A DNA stretch of 64,000 nucleotides from JAGWAJ01 sp026707615 (GTDB lineage Bacteria; Acidobacteriota; Vicinamibacteria; Vicinamibacterales; UBA8438), in contig CBDBMW010000012.1 of NCBI GenBank assembly GCA_965207595.1, forward strand, positions 1,984,001-2,048,000, written 5' to 3'. The notes beneath the pieces are model-generated. The model worked only from the letters and a program-made list of their open reading frames with translations. It was not told the DNA's origin and did not search any database. The position numbers were made by a program, and so were the translations under genes. This document shows, one piece after another, positions 25,388 through 33,968 of the stretch; position 1 is the first letter of the stretch; each line of letters opens with the position of its first letter.

Positions 25388-27136
25388 CCTGGAATTCTCA
25401 CCGGCGTAGCGACAAGAGGCTGCCCGTGATGGCGTAAAGTGTTGTGCCCACAATACTTCAGGCCACTCACGGAGGCAGCCCCTTGTCGACACAGTGTACG
25501 TCAACCCAGCTTGAGTTTCCCGAGGTCGGTCGCCGCCGGCTGGTCGCCAGCTTTGACGGCGGAACGATCACATCCAACGCCGGGGCGTTGCTGCTGCGTG
25601 CGGTGGAGAAGTGCACCGACGTCTGCCGGCGCGCGTCGCAGTGCTTCCAGGACTATCGGGACCCGGACTTGGTCGAACACTCGGTCGAGGACCTGGTGAC
25701 CCAGCGCGTGATGGCGGTGGCGTTGGGCTACGAAGATCTGAACGACCATGACACGCTGCGTCGCGACCCGCTGGTGGCAGCGGCGGTGGGGAAGGCGGAC
25801 CCGACGGGCGAGAAGCGGGTGCGGCCGTCGGACCGCGGGGCGGCGCTGGCGGGAAAGAGCACGCTGAACCGGCTGGAACTGGTCGGGTCGAAGGGGGCCG
25901 AGGCGGACCGGTACAAGAAGGTGACCTATGACGAAGTGGCGCTCGACGCCCTGCTGGTGGAGGTGTTCGTCGAGTCGCAACCGACCCCGCCGACGCGCAT
26001 CGTGCTGGATGTCGATGCGACGGACGACCCGCTGCACGGCCGGCAGGAAGGGCGGTTCTTCCACGGGTACTACCGGCACTACTGCTATCTGCCTCTGTAT
26101 ATCTTCTGTGGAGCGCATGTGCTCTGCGCGCGGTTGCGGCCCTCGAACATCGACGGGGCGGCCGGCGCGGTGGACGAGTTGGCGCGGATTGTGGAGCGGG
26201 TGCGGCAGGCCTGGCCGTCGGTCTCGGTCGTGGTGCGGGGAGACTCGGGCTTCTGCCGAGACGAGTTGCTGAACTGGTGTGAAGAACAGGCGGTGGAGTA
26301 CGTCATCGGCTTGGCGAAGAACGACCGGTTGACGAAACAGATCGCGCCCGAGCTGGCGCAGGCCGAGGCGCAGTGCCAGGAAACCGGGGTCGCGGCACGG
26401 GTGTTCGCGGACTTCCGCTATCGCACGCGCGAGAGCTGGAGCCGGGAGCGCCGGGTGGTCGGCAAGGCGGAACATCTGCCCGCGGGCGCCAATCCACGCT
26501 TCGTGGTGACGTCCTTGCCGCCGGCGACCCTGGGGGCGCAGGCGCTGTACGAGGGTCTCTATTGTGCCCGCGGGGACATGGAGAACCGCATCAAGGAACA
26601 ACAACTGGCGCTGTTTGCGGACCGGACGAGCAGTGCGACGCTGCGCGCCAACCAACTGCGCCTGTATTGGGCCACGTTGGCCTACGTCCTGTTGCAGCAA
26701 CTCCGCGACCGGGGGCTCGCTGGTACCCGGCTCGCCCGCGCCCAATGCGACACCCTACGGCTACGGCTGCTCAAGATCGGCGCCCGTGTCCGCGTCACCG
26801 CGCGCCGCATCTGGGTGGCGCTGTCCGAGCTGACCCCCGACGCCGACCTGTTCATCGCGGCCGCGCAGCGTTTGCGCGCAACGTCCGGCCCCGCCTGACG
26901 ATCGATCGACCAGGCGGCGGCAGACCGTTCGCGGCTACACGGGGGCACCGGGTCCTTTCGGGCGTCGTGTGCTCACCCGACCGATTCTGGCGCCGCCCGC
27001 ACGTCGTCGCCCGTGTCCAGACCAGCATTGGCGCCTGAGCTGGACCGTCCAGAACCCCAACGCGACGCCTCATGCCCGATCCGGCTCGTAGCGGTCGCCG
27101 TCGTCGCGGATCTCGAAGAGCTGTGAGAAATCCGGG
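25388..27136 (+). mobile_element. IS1380-family insertion sequence, 1749 bp, complete
   Basis: The ends form imperfect inverted repeats (CCTGGAATTCTCACCG on the left, CCCGGATTTCTCACAG read inward from the right; 13 of 16 match). They are flanked by a 4-bp CTAG direct duplication (25384-25387 and 27137-27140), which fits IS1380-type transposition. One transposase gene is inside. After its stop, 240 bp of noncoding DNA lead to the right end. The insertion point is the first 4 bp of the third 105-bp hairpin unit. Confidence 0.9.
25483..26898 (+). CDS. IS1380-family DDE transposase
   Basis: A TTG start at 25483 is preferred because GGAGG ends 7 bp before it, giving 471 residues; a GTG at 25444 lacks a ribosome site. 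Family hallmarks are FDGGTITSNAGALLL (about 24-38), the catalytic block LDVDATDDPLHGRQEG followed by FHGYYRHYCYLPLYIF, RGDSGFCRDELLNWCE, and the terminal ENRIKEQQLALFADRTS. Length and motifs are complete with no frameshift, so the enzyme is probably active. It mobilises the surrounding element. Confidence 0.95.
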   Translation: MSTQCTSTQLEFPEVGRRRLVASFDGGTITSNAGALLLRAVEKCTDVCRRASQCFQDYRDPDLVEHSVEDLVTQRVMAVALGYEDLNDHDTLRRDPLVAAAVGKADPTGEKRVRPSDRGAALAGKSTLNRLELVGSKGAEADRYKKVTYDEVALDALLVEVFVESQPTPPTRIVLDVDATDDPLHGRQEGRFFHGYYRHYCYLPLYIFCGAHVLCARLRPSNIDGAAGAVDELARIVERVRQAWPSVSVVVRGDSGFCRDELLNWCEEQAVEYVIGLAKNDRLTKQIAPELAQAEAQCQETGVAARVFADFRYRTRESWSRERRVVGKAEHLPAGANPRFVVTSLPPATLGAQALYEGLYCARGDMENRIKEQQLALFADRTSSATLRANQLRLYWATLAYVLLQQLRDRGLAGTRLARAQCDTLRLRLLKIGARVRVTARRIWVALSELTPDADLFIAAAQRLRATSGPA

Positions 27137-27241
27137 CTAGGAGCTTGCGCCGCAAAACGCCAACGGAGTGCGTGCCGCGGCGCAAGCTCCTGGGACGGTG
27201 GGGGCTGGGGCCGACCCGGAGCCTGCGACGGGTTGGCGGCG
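27137..27241. repeat. Third 105-bp hairpin unit, split from the array by the IS
   Basis: Same length and sequence as the units at 25174 and 25279 except for two substitutions just after the right stem arm (TAGGCC becomes TGGGAC). One of them removes the last pair but one of the 17-bp stem. Its first four bases are the right copy of the IS target duplication. Confidence 0.9.
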
Positions 27242-27428
27242 CTGGAGCCGTCGAGAGGATCGCCTACCGCCCGGCCGGCAAGCTGCGCCAGCACGCTGCC
27301 GTGCCCGCGCACATCCTGGCCGCCCGGCGCGGCCGGGCGACGGGCAGGAGCCTCGACATCGCGCCGCCGGGAGGGCAGAGGGCGTTCGGCCCGCTGTGCG
27401 CCGCGTCAGGGTGGTAGCATGCGCTCCG

Positions 27429-27708
27429 ATGATCGATCTGGAGCGGAACAAGGCGAACGTCGTCGCGTTCTACGAGCTGATGTTCAACGAGTGCCGGCCG
27501 CGCGAGGCGATCGAGCGCTTCGCGGGCGGTGACTACATCCAGCACAACCCGCACGTCGCCACGGGCAAGGACGGTTTCGTGGAGTATTTCGAGCGGATGG
27601 CCCGCGATTATCCCGGCAAGCCTCGATGAGGCCGGGAAGATCGTGGAGCACTGGGACGTACTGCAGGAGGTGCCGGTTACGAGCGCCCACGAGAACGGTA
27701 TGTTCTGA
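27429..27708 (+). pseudogene. SnoaL-like (NTF2-fold) protein, internally deleted
   Basis: The N-terminal half is in frame from the ATG at 27429 (RNKANVVAFYELMFNECRP, YIQHNPHVATGKDGFVEYF) and stops early after MARDYPGK. The family's C-terminus follows at once in another frame (LDEAGKIVEHWDVLQEVPVT ... ENGMF, stop at 27708). About 30 central residues are missing, so a deletion removed the middle and shifted the frame. Intact members are small putative cyclase or isomerase-like proteins of about 130-150 residues. No function is expected here. Confidence 0.75.
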
Positions 27709-27712
27709 ACGA

Positions 27713-28201
27713 TCACAGCGCACCGAAACGGAGCGCCCTCTGCCACAGACTCTTGTGGATGAATGAGAGGGCTCTCTCTGCAAGAGAGCCGCAACCCGCC
27801 GCGAACCGTTCGAACCGGTGGCGATTCAGTTCAGGGGGCAATTCGAGCAGGACACCCGCATCCCGCGAGGCCCTGGCCCAATCGAGGAGCAAGTCGTACT
27901 GCCGCTGTTCCTGGAGGCCTCCGAACCACCGCATCCCCTTGGGCGAGATGACGCAGACGACGTTGGCCAGATCGCACGGGCCGACGCATCCGGAGATCGT
28001 CAGTTGCACCGACTTGTTGAGCTTCTCGCGTTTCCACTGCTGCTTGATCCAGTCGCGGGGGAGCGGCGGGAACCCCTTGTCCGTCCGACCGCAGCAACAG
28101 CCTTCGCACAACACGATCTGCCCGAGAACGCGCCCTCGGCCCGTGGCCAATGGTTCGCGTCTGCCGAGCGTCTCGCGGATGCGTTGCGTCTGAGCATTCA
28201 C
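27713..28201 (-). CDS. Thioredoxin-like [2Fe-2S] ferredoxin-type protein
   Basis: The GTG at 28201 overlaps the WD40 stop (GTGA) and has AGGAAGGA upstream, giving 162 residues. The cluster ligands are visible as LCEGCCCGR (about 41-49) and SGCVGPCDLANVV (about 84-96), the pattern of thioredoxin-like 2Fe-2S proteins (COG3411 type) that accompany cobalt, nickel or zinc uptake genes and cobalamin loci. The C-terminal 70 residues are helical. It is the last gene of the metal operon. It may serve in electron transfer or metal handling; the exact role is unknown. Confidence 0.8.
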   Translation of the reverse strand: MNAQTQRIRETLGRREPLATGRGRVLGQIVLCEGCCCGRTDKGFPPLPRDWIKQQWKREKLNKSVQLTISGCVGPCDLANVVCVISPKGMRWFGGLQEQRQYDLLLDWARASRDAGVLLELPPELNRHRFERFAAGCGSLAERALSFIHKSLWQRALRFGAL

Positions 28202-29256
28202 GGGCGTTCCTTCCTGTCGCCCACTCGCCAGACCGTCGCGCCGCCCTGCGCGTCGAGCGCAGCAAGCGCGCGCCCATCCGGTCGCCAGTACAAGGCGCCC
28301 ACCAAGTCCTCCAGGGGGGCAGCTCCTATCGCATCGCCCTGGCCATCGCGTCCAAGCGACCACACCACGACGCCGCCATCCCGAGCTCCCGAGGCCAGGC
28401 GCATCCCGCGGCGCGCGAAGGCGAGCGTCGTAACGGCTTCAACGTGATGTTCCAGAACGCCGGGCCGCGTGCCTTCGGGGCCGCTTCCGTGGAAGCTCCA
28501 GACCGTCACCGCCTCTCCTCCGCCCGTGGCCAACAGGGTGCCGGTGTCGTCGAAGGCCAGCGCCGACGGCTTGGCGGGATATCCCGACATCATCGAGTCC
28601 TGCTCCGTGGAGCGGCGCCAGAAATGCACCGAGTTGTCCTGGCTGCCGCAGGCCACGATATCCCCGTTCGGGCTCAGCACCATCGACACCAGGGAGCCTA
28701 TCCACTCCAGCTTCTGGCGAGGCCTTCCGGTGGACGCGTCGAAGAACGTCACCCGACCGTAACAGGCCGTCGCCAGCTCCTCCGGGCCGGACCACGCGAT
28801 GGCGCTGACGGTGCTGGGATGATCATCGGATCGCCAGACTCTCACGCCATCCGCCCCGTACGTGTGAACCTGTCGGGAGCACGAGGCCGCCAACCACTTG
28901 CCGTCCGGCGACCACGCCACGTTCTCCACCCAATCGTTCCCGACGTCGACGGCCTGGCTGACCCGACCCTCCGCGGCACTCCAGACCAGGACGCGGCCGT
29001 CCTGGCCGGCGGTAGCGAACTCCGGTCGGTTCGGGTGCATCGCCAACGCGAGCAGTCCGTCTTCATGGGCTCCGCGCTGCGCCCAGAGGGTCTTGCCAGA
29101 CCTCCCGTCGAACGCGTACACCCCACCCGCGGAATCGCCGACCACCAGTGCCTCGCCGCGCAGCGTCCAGCCCCCGGCGATGGCGTAGTCATCGACACTC
29201 GCGGACCAGCCCGGGCGAAGCACGCCGCCCGGGGCGCCGTCGTTCAAACCAGACAT
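28198..29256 (-). CDS. WD40 repeat protein of the metal operon
   Basis: The 352 residues form about seven WD40-like blades (GRVLVWSAAEGR, KTLWAQRGAHEDGLLALAMH, NSVHFWRR, EAVTVWSFHGS, GGVVVWSLGRD). It has no signal peptide. The ATG at 29256 lies inside the end of the GTPase gene (13-bp overlap). WD40 proteins next to CobW-type GTPases occur in Zur-controlled loci of other bacteria. It may be a scaffold for metal delivery, which is inference. Confidence 0.85.
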   Translation of the reverse strand: MSGLNDGAPGGVLRPGWSASVDDYAIAGGWTLRGEALVVGDSAGGVYAFDGRSGKTLWAQRGAHEDGLLALAMHPNRPEFATAGQDGRVLVWSAAEGRVSQAVDVGNDWVENVAWSPDGKWLAASCSRQVHTYGADGVRVWRSDDHPSTVSAIAWSGPEELATACYGRVTFFDASTGRPRQKLEWIGSLVSMVLSPNGDIVACGSQDNSVHFWRRSTEQDSMMSGYPAKPSALAFDDTGTLLATGGGEAVTVWSFHGSGPEGTRPGVLEHHVEAVTTLAFARRGMRLASGARDGGVVVWSLGRDGQGDAIGAAPLEDLVGALYWRPDGRALAALDAQGGATVWRVGDRKERP

Positions 29257-30665
29257 GCCTCGAATCCCCGCCGCATGGACTGCTCGTCGAGGTTGCGGCC
29301 GATGAAGATGAGCTGATTGCGGCGGGGCGCGTCCCCCCACGGACGGTCCGGCTGTCCGTCGAAGAGCATGTGCACGCCCTGGAAGACGAAGCGACGCGAC
29401 TCACCCGCGAGGCTGATGAAGCCCTTCATTCGGAAGATGTCCACCCCGCGTTCCCGGAGCAGCTCGCCAAGCCAGTCGTTGAGCCGGTCGGGATCGACGT
29501 CGCCCTCCTTCTCGAGGGCAATCGAGCCCACCTCGTCGTCGTGCTCGTGCTGCGCGACCCAGGTTCGCTCGACGTCGGCGGGAACCGCTCCGTTGAGGTG
29601 CGGGGCGCCCTTCTCCGTGGGGGTTGCCAGCTGGGCGCGCGGACCGTCTTGCGGCCTGCCCGTCGAGCCATTCGCGCTCGTCAATTGCAGATCGAACTCC
29701 TCCGCGGTGTGCTGTGCGTAGAGGCCGACCCTCGCCTGCGCATCCACGTCCAGGAAGAACGACTTGCGCCCCGGGGAGTCGAGCTGGAGGTTCAGGTGCT
29801 TGCCGAAAGGCATCTCGCCCCCCGGGTGAACGACATCCGCGGGTTCCGCGTACCGACGCACACACCACTCCGCACTCTCACGAAGCGCGGAGTCGTCCGT
29901 GCCCTGACCGGGTACGATGACGACAGACATCGCCGGATCGGGTCCTTCGGCCAGGCTGAGCTCGTAGCGGCCGGCATCGAGCGAATAGACTCCGGTCCAT
30001 TCGAACGGGTATTCCGGCTCGAGGAAGGTGGGACGCCGCTCGAGCACCTGGTCGAGGTCGAAGGCGTTGAGGTTGAGCACCGTATCGACGGACACGTCCG
30101 CCCGTTCGCTGCGGATGACTCGCGCCATGCGGTTCATGTCCCGGAGCCGGGCCTCGAGCCCGTCGAGGGCGTCGCCGCTGACGAGGTCCGTCTTGTTGAG
30201 AACGAGGACGTCCGCGAACGCGATCTGCTCCGTGCTCTCGTCGCTTCGGCCGAGCTGCTGCTCGATGTGGGCCGCGTCGACGAGCGTGACGATCCCGTCC
30301 AGCGCGAACTCCGCCCGGATCTCGTCGTCCATGAAGAAGGTCTGAGCGACCGGACCGGGATCGGCGAGCCCCGTGGTCTCCACCAGCACGTAGTCGAACT
30401 TGTCCCGGCGCTTCATGAGGTTGCCGAGCACGCGAATCAGGTCTCCGCGCACCGTGCAGCAGATGCAGCCGTTCGACATCTCGAAGATCTCCTCGTCAGC
30501 GTTGATGACGAGCGCCTGGTCGATGCCGACCTCACCGAACTCGTTCTCGATCACGGCGATGCGTTTGCCGTGCTCCTCCTTCAGGATCCGGTTCAGCAGG
30601 GTCGTCTTGCCGGAGCCGAGGAAGCCGGTGAGGATGGTAACGGGTATGTTTCGGGGCGTGTCCAT
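29244..30665 (-). CDS. CobW/COG0523 G3E GTPase metallochaperone
   Basis: The 473 residues contain Walker A GFLGSGKTT (14-22), the metal-binding CxCC motif GCICC (66-70), the switch segment VETTGLADP (95-103) and guanine motif NKTD (157-160). The CobW C-terminal domain ends in RRNQLIFIGRNLDEQSMRRGFEACL. An acidic and His-containing linker (AQHEHDDE near 375) could hold metal. Family members deliver Zn, Co or Ni to target proteins under scarcity, driven by GTP. The Fur/Zur regulator and ECF uptake genes in the same operon point to Zn, though Co or Ni cannot be excluded. Confidence 0.9.
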   Translation of the reverse strand: MDTPRNIPVTILTGFLGSGKTTLLNRILKEEHGKRIAVIENEFGEVGIDQALVINADEEIFEMSNGCICCTVRGDLIRVLGNLMKRRDKFDYVLVETTGLADPGPVAQTFFMDDEIRAEFALDGIVTLVDAAHIEQQLGRSDESTEQIAFADVLVLNKTDLVSGDALDGLEARLRDMNRMARVIRSERADVSVDTVLNLNAFDLDQVLERRPTFLEPEYPFEWTGVYSLDAGRYELSLAEGPDPAMSVVIVPGQGTDDSALRESAEWCVRRYAEPADVVHPGGEMPFGKHLNLQLDSPGRKSFFLDVDAQARVGLYAQHTAEEFDLQLTSANGSTGRPQDGPRAQLATPTEKGAPHLNGAVPADVERTWVAQHEHDDEVGSIALEKEGDVDPDRLNDWLGELLRERGVDIFRMKGFISLAGESRRFVFQGVHMLFDGQPDRPWGDAPRRNQLIFIGRNLDEQSMRRGFEACLV

Positions 30666-30974
30666 CTAGTCCTCCTGGAGCAGCGGTGCGAGCACCGGAA
30701 TCTCTGCGTCGAATCCCCACGACGCGCAGACCTGGGCCAGGTCCTTGGCGTCAACGGCGTCCATGGGCTTGTGCAGCTTGCACTGCAGTTGTGGCGCATC
30801 GGGCCGAAGCAGGCCAATCGCGGTTTCGACGGGGGCGCAGCCTTCCTCGAGGCAGGCCAGCTCGGTGACCGTGACCGTCACGTCGTCGGAAAGGCTCAGC
30901 GCCTCGCGCAGAGCCTTCTTGATGCGTCGCGCGCGTTCGAGGTTCGGCTGGCGTGGTGACGTGTTGATCAACAT
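30666..30974 (-). CDS. Small conserved-looking protein, CobW operon
   Basis: 102 residues with no signal or membrane helix. It has a basic N-terminal helix (ERARRIKKALREAL), then a possible metal-binding pattern of three Cys and one His (ACLEEGC ... LQCKLHK ... VCASWGF). It begins 5 bp before the EcfTA end and its stop abuts the GTPase start, so it is in the operon. I do not recognise the family. A metal-handling or regulatory role is only suggested by context. Confidence 0.65.
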   Translation of the reverse strand: MLINTSPRQPNLERARRIKKALREALSLSDDVTVTVTELACLEEGCAPVETAIGLLRPDAPQLQCKLHKPMDAVDAKDLAQVCASWGFDAEIPVLAPLLQED

Positions 30975-30979
30975 GCGCT

Positions 30980-32320
30980 TCAGTCCCCCTGGACGGCGAG
31001 ACCAGCCTGGATGAGCCAGGGTTTCGAGAGCCCTTCCGCCGTGGACCCGTCGAAGAGCACCCGCCGGTCTCGCAGCAGGACGACGCGCCTTGCCTCGGAT
31101 GGCACCGAGTGGAGGCAGTGGGTTGCCCAGACACAGGTGGCGCCCGTCCGACGAACCGCTTCTGCGACGAGGGTGCGCAGCTCGAGGGCCGCGACGGGAT
31201 CGAGCCCGGCCGTGGGCTCGTCGAGGAGCAGCAACGCGGGCTCGAGCACCAGGAGACCGGCCACCGCAACCCGGCGCTGCTCACCGAAGCTGAGCTGATG
31301 ACACGAACGCTCCAGCAGGTGGTCTACGCGCAAGGCCCTCGCCATCTCGCGGGATCGACGTCGCGCATCACCCGCCTCGACGCCACGACGAAGCAGCCCC
31401 CAGGCAATGTCCTCGGCGACGGTGCTTGCGATGAAGTGGTGTTCCGGGTTCTGGCCGAGAAGCGCCACGCGTCCGTGGAGGCGGGCCCGCAGCGTCGCAT
31501 CGGGTGACACGTGGCTTCCGAGGCGCGTCATGGTCCCCTGCGCGGGTCGATCGAGCCCCGCGAGCAGCCGCAACAGGCTCGTCTTGCCGGCTCCGCTCGG
31601 CCCGCACACGAGCAGCCATTCCGCTCTCGCCAGGCGAATCTGGAGCTGCTCGAGGACCAACTGCCCGCCGCGTTCGACGTCGATGGCATCGAGGTGGACG
31701 CCTCCATGAGCCGGAGCGTCCTCGCAGGAGGCACTGCGGAGCAGGGCGTTCTCCTCGGCGCGTTCGAGGCGCGCGAAGGCGTGCAGGGCGCCCTCGCCGA
31801 GGAGCGGTCCCCAGGCGGCCAGAGGCAAGCGCGGCGCCCCCACGCGGAGGCGCGCCGCGTCGCGCCGCTGGACCCATTCGCGCTGGGTGAGCAAACCGTG
31901 CATGAGCGCGTGGTCCAGGCTGGCCACCACGCCCTCGGGAATCCGAAGCCGCAGCAGGAGTTGCCGCAGCGACGCCCAGTCGACCTGGGTGCCGAGCCAG
32001 AGGATCCAGATGGCGCCGCACAAGACCCTGGCGCTCGCCTGGGCGACGGCCTCGGCGCCGGAATCCAGGGCGATCCCACCCAGGAGTGCGAGCGTCACGA
32101 GGGCCAGGGTCCACGTGAGGACCGGCTTGATCCTTCGGCGTCCACGGGCACGTGCGAGCAGGAGCGCCGCGCCGATCCCCGAGCCGATCAGGGACAAGGT
32201 CGTACTTCCCGCGCCGGCGTTCACGATCAGTGCGCCGGCGGTAAGCGTGACGCCCAATGCCGCGACCCACAGCGGTTGGCGGCGCTCGAAGAACAGGAGG
32301 TGCTCAGCGTGGAGGTGCAT
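30980..32320 (-). CDS. Fused ECF transporter T component and ATPase (EcfT-EcfA)
   Basis: The 446 residues join two normally separate subunits. Residues 1-200 are a short CbiQ/EcfT-like membrane part with four or five helices and a cytosolic coupling region (LRLRIPEGVVASLDHA). Residues 210-446 are a CbiO-type ATPase with Walker A GPSGAGKT (240-247), Q-loop LLGQNPEHHF (Gln 290), signature LSFGEQRR (343-350) and Walker B LLLLDEPTAGLD. It energises metal uptake with the S component encoded by the preceding gene, whose end it overlaps by 17 bp. Only one ATPase is encoded, so the fusion probably dimerises. Confidence 0.9.
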   Translation of the reverse strand: MHLHAEHLLFFERRQPLWVAALGVTLTAGALIVNAGAGSTTLSLIGSGIGAALLLARARGRRRIKPVLTWTLALVTLALLGGIALDSGAEAVAQASARVLCGAIWILWLGTQVDWASLRQLLLRLRIPEGVVASLDHALMHGLLTQREWVQRRDAARLRVGAPRLPLAAWGPLLGEGALHAFARLERAEENALLRSASCEDAPAHGGVHLDAIDVERGGQLVLEQLQIRLARAEWLLVCGPSGAGKTSLLRLLAGLDRPAQGTMTRLGSHVSPDATLRARLHGRVALLGQNPEHHFIASTVAEDIAWGLLRRGVEAGDARRRSREMARALRVDHLLERSCHQLSFGEQRRVAVAGLLVLEPALLLLDEPTAGLDPVAALELRTLVAEAVRRTGATCVWATHCLHSVPSEARRVVLLRDRRVLFDGSTAEGLSKPWLIQAGLAVQGD

Positions 32321-33227
32321 CGCGTCCTCCTCCGAGCACTCGTTCCCAGACGCGCCCCGCGATGAACCCCATTCCGAAGAGGATGAGGATCGACATCGCG
32401 AGGCCGATCTCCCCCTGGCTCAGGTCGAAGATGCTCCCGGTAGGCGGTCGCCCCGCCCCCTCCGCGGCCGCGCCGAATACGCTTCCGTCGATTCCTTCAT
32501 AGGCGCATCCGGACAAGCCGATCGCCGGCAGCAGAAGCATGGCGGACGCAATGGGCGCGGACGCGGGGCGAAGCCCCCGCAGCGAGTGCGGCAGGAGGTC
32601 CGGCCGGCGTGTGGCCAACAGCCGTACGATGCCGACGGAGGCGACGGCCTCGAGAACCGCCAGGGGGATCTGGACGGGGGCGAACCCGAGCAGCACCGCA
32701 CCGAAGGTGGCCGCAGGCACCGTCACATCGGATAACGCCACGGCGAGCACCGCGGCGTCCGCCACGTATACGCTCAGGCCGCCGACGCCGCACGCGAGAG
32801 CGAGGCGAACAGCCTCGCCCACCCCGAGCCGCCCGAGCAATGCCCAAAGCCCCACGGTCGTCGCGGGACCCAGCAGTCCGAGCGTCACGACGTTGACCCC
32901 CAGCGTCGTGAGCCCGCCGTGCGCGAAGAAGACCGCTTGCAGCAGGAGCACGAAGAACGTGGGCCACACGATGCGGCGGACGCCGACGACCAGGGCGAGC
33001 ACCGGCGTAAGGCAGATGTGACTGGTTGCGCCTACGACGGGGACCGGCAGCGGCAGCAGAGTGCCGGCAAAGAGCAGGCTCGTGGCGCCCGCCATGATGA
33101 CCGAGGACGACGGGGTGTTGCGTCGCGTTCGTTGCTCGCTACGAAGACTCCAGTAGACGGTGGGTGCGGCCAGGGCACTCCACGCGGCGGCCTGACCGAG
33201 CGGTAGCACACCTTCTGCGAGATGCAT
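32304..33227 (-). CDS. CbiM/NikM-like metal-binding S component with NikN-like tail
   Basis: The ATG at 33227 is chosen because it gives the invariant N-terminus MHLAEGVLP, whose His2 binds the metal in CbiM and NikM. The 307 residues have six or seven helices typical of the family (GATSHICLTPVLALVVG, SLLFAGTLLPLPV). A loop follows and a last helix (SQGEIGLAMSILILFGMGFIAG) that resembles the separate CbiN/NikN small subunit, so both parts are on one chain. It imports Co, Ni or, given the Fur/Zur gene and CobW protein, possibly Zn. Confidence 0.85.
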   Translation of the reverse strand: MHLAEGVLPLGQAAAWSALAAPTVYWSLRSEQRTRRNTPSSSVIMAGATSLLFAGTLLPLPVPVVGATSHICLTPVLALVVGVRRIVWPTFFVLLLQAVFFAHGGLTTLGVNVVTLGLLGPATTVGLWALLGRLGVGEAVRLALACGVGGLSVYVADAAVLAVALSDVTVPAATFGAVLLGFAPVQIPLAVLEAVASVGIVRLLATRRPDLLPHSLRGLRPASAPIASAMLLLPAIGLSGCAYEGIDGSVFGAAAEGAGRPPTGSIFDLSQGEIGLAMSILILFGMGFIAGRVWERVLGGGRDAPPR

Positions 33228-33344
33228 CAGCGGTCTTCCCGGCGCGGAGATCGAAGCAGGAACAGGAGGGAAGCTGTCAGGCAGTGGACAGGGCACGGGC
33301 CGCCGCGCCGATCCCCGGCCGATTCCACGGCACCTCGGGGACCG

Positions 33345-33713
33345 TCATGCCGCACTGGCGCACGCATCACAGGTTCCGAGCAACACCACTTCGTGTCCCG
33401 TCATCCGAAAACCTTTCGGAACCAGGGACTCGAGGCCCTCGACGCAACCGAAGAGGTCGAACGCGTGGTCGCAGGTCGAGCAGAGGAAATGATGGTGGTG
33501 CTTGCGGTCCCTGGGCTCGTACCGAACGCCGCCCCCCAACATCTCGACCGCCTCCAGCGTGCCATCCTCGACACCCCGCTGGAGGGCGCGGTACACGGTG
33601 GCAAGACCGACGCCCGTTCCGCTCAGGCGGCTCCACAGCTCCCTGGCGGACAGGGGGCCGTCCGCCGCGCCAAGGGCTCGCAGGACGGTCGCCTGCTGCT
33701 TCGCTCTCTGCAT
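33345..33713 (-). CDS. Fur-family metal regulator, probably Zur
   Basis: The 122 residues have a winged helix (TVYRALQRGVEDGTLEAVE, about 40-58) and the dimerisation domain with the RKHHHHFLCSTCDHAFDLF metal site (about 71-89). A final CDAC completes the structural CxxC...CxxC zinc site. It is the first gene of the metal operon, reading in the same direction as cbiM 117 bp downstream, which suggests repression of uptake genes when metal is plentiful. Zur is preferred to Fur because CobW GTPase, WD40 and ECF genes follow. There is no Shine-Dalgarno sequence, so the mRNA leader may be very short. Confidence 0.85.
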   Translation of the reverse strand: MQRAKQQATVLRALGAADGPLSARELWSRLSGTGVGLATVYRALQRGVEDGTLEAVEMLGGGVRYEPRDRKHHHHFLCSTCDHAFDLFGCVEGLESLVPKGFRMTGHEVVLLGTCDACASAA

Positions 33714-33721
33714 GGGAGAAA

Positions 33722-33737
33722 TGATACTCGATTCTCA
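33722..33737. promoter_or_regulatory. Candidate Fur/Zur operator
   Basis: An AT-rich imperfect palindrome (TGATACTCGATTCTCA; about 11 of 16 positions symmetric) lies 9 bp upstream of the regulator start inside otherwise GC-rich DNA. Position and base composition fit an autoregulatory box. It is not a strong consensus match. The remaining intergenic DNA to 33968 shows no gene. Confidence 0.4.
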
Positions 33738-33968
33738 GTTCTTGTCAAGACCGCTCAGCGATCGCGGAACGGACGAACGCGGCCGGGAGAGCCCTGCGGG
33801 TCGTGGGCTAATCAGGCAGGGTGAGTCGCCCAATCCTCGCAAGTAGCCACAAATAAGTGACTTACTGACGGTCCGCCGGTCGTGGTTCCCCCGGCCATTA
33901 CCACACTCCGCGCGGGAATCCAGAGGACCATCCGAGCCGTTCGCGAACCGCTCCGAACCTCGGCCCGT

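Noticed and set aside
25174..27241. Possible CRISPR array (three regularly spaced repeats)
   Set aside because: Units are 105 bp, tandem and nearly identical throughout, with no variable spacers and no cas genes.
27242..27428. Possible coding trace between the third hairpin unit and the SnoaL pseudogene
   Set aside because: A frame runs through it (IAYRPAGKLRQHAAVPAHIL), but there is no start, no family resemblance and a stop before the next gene.
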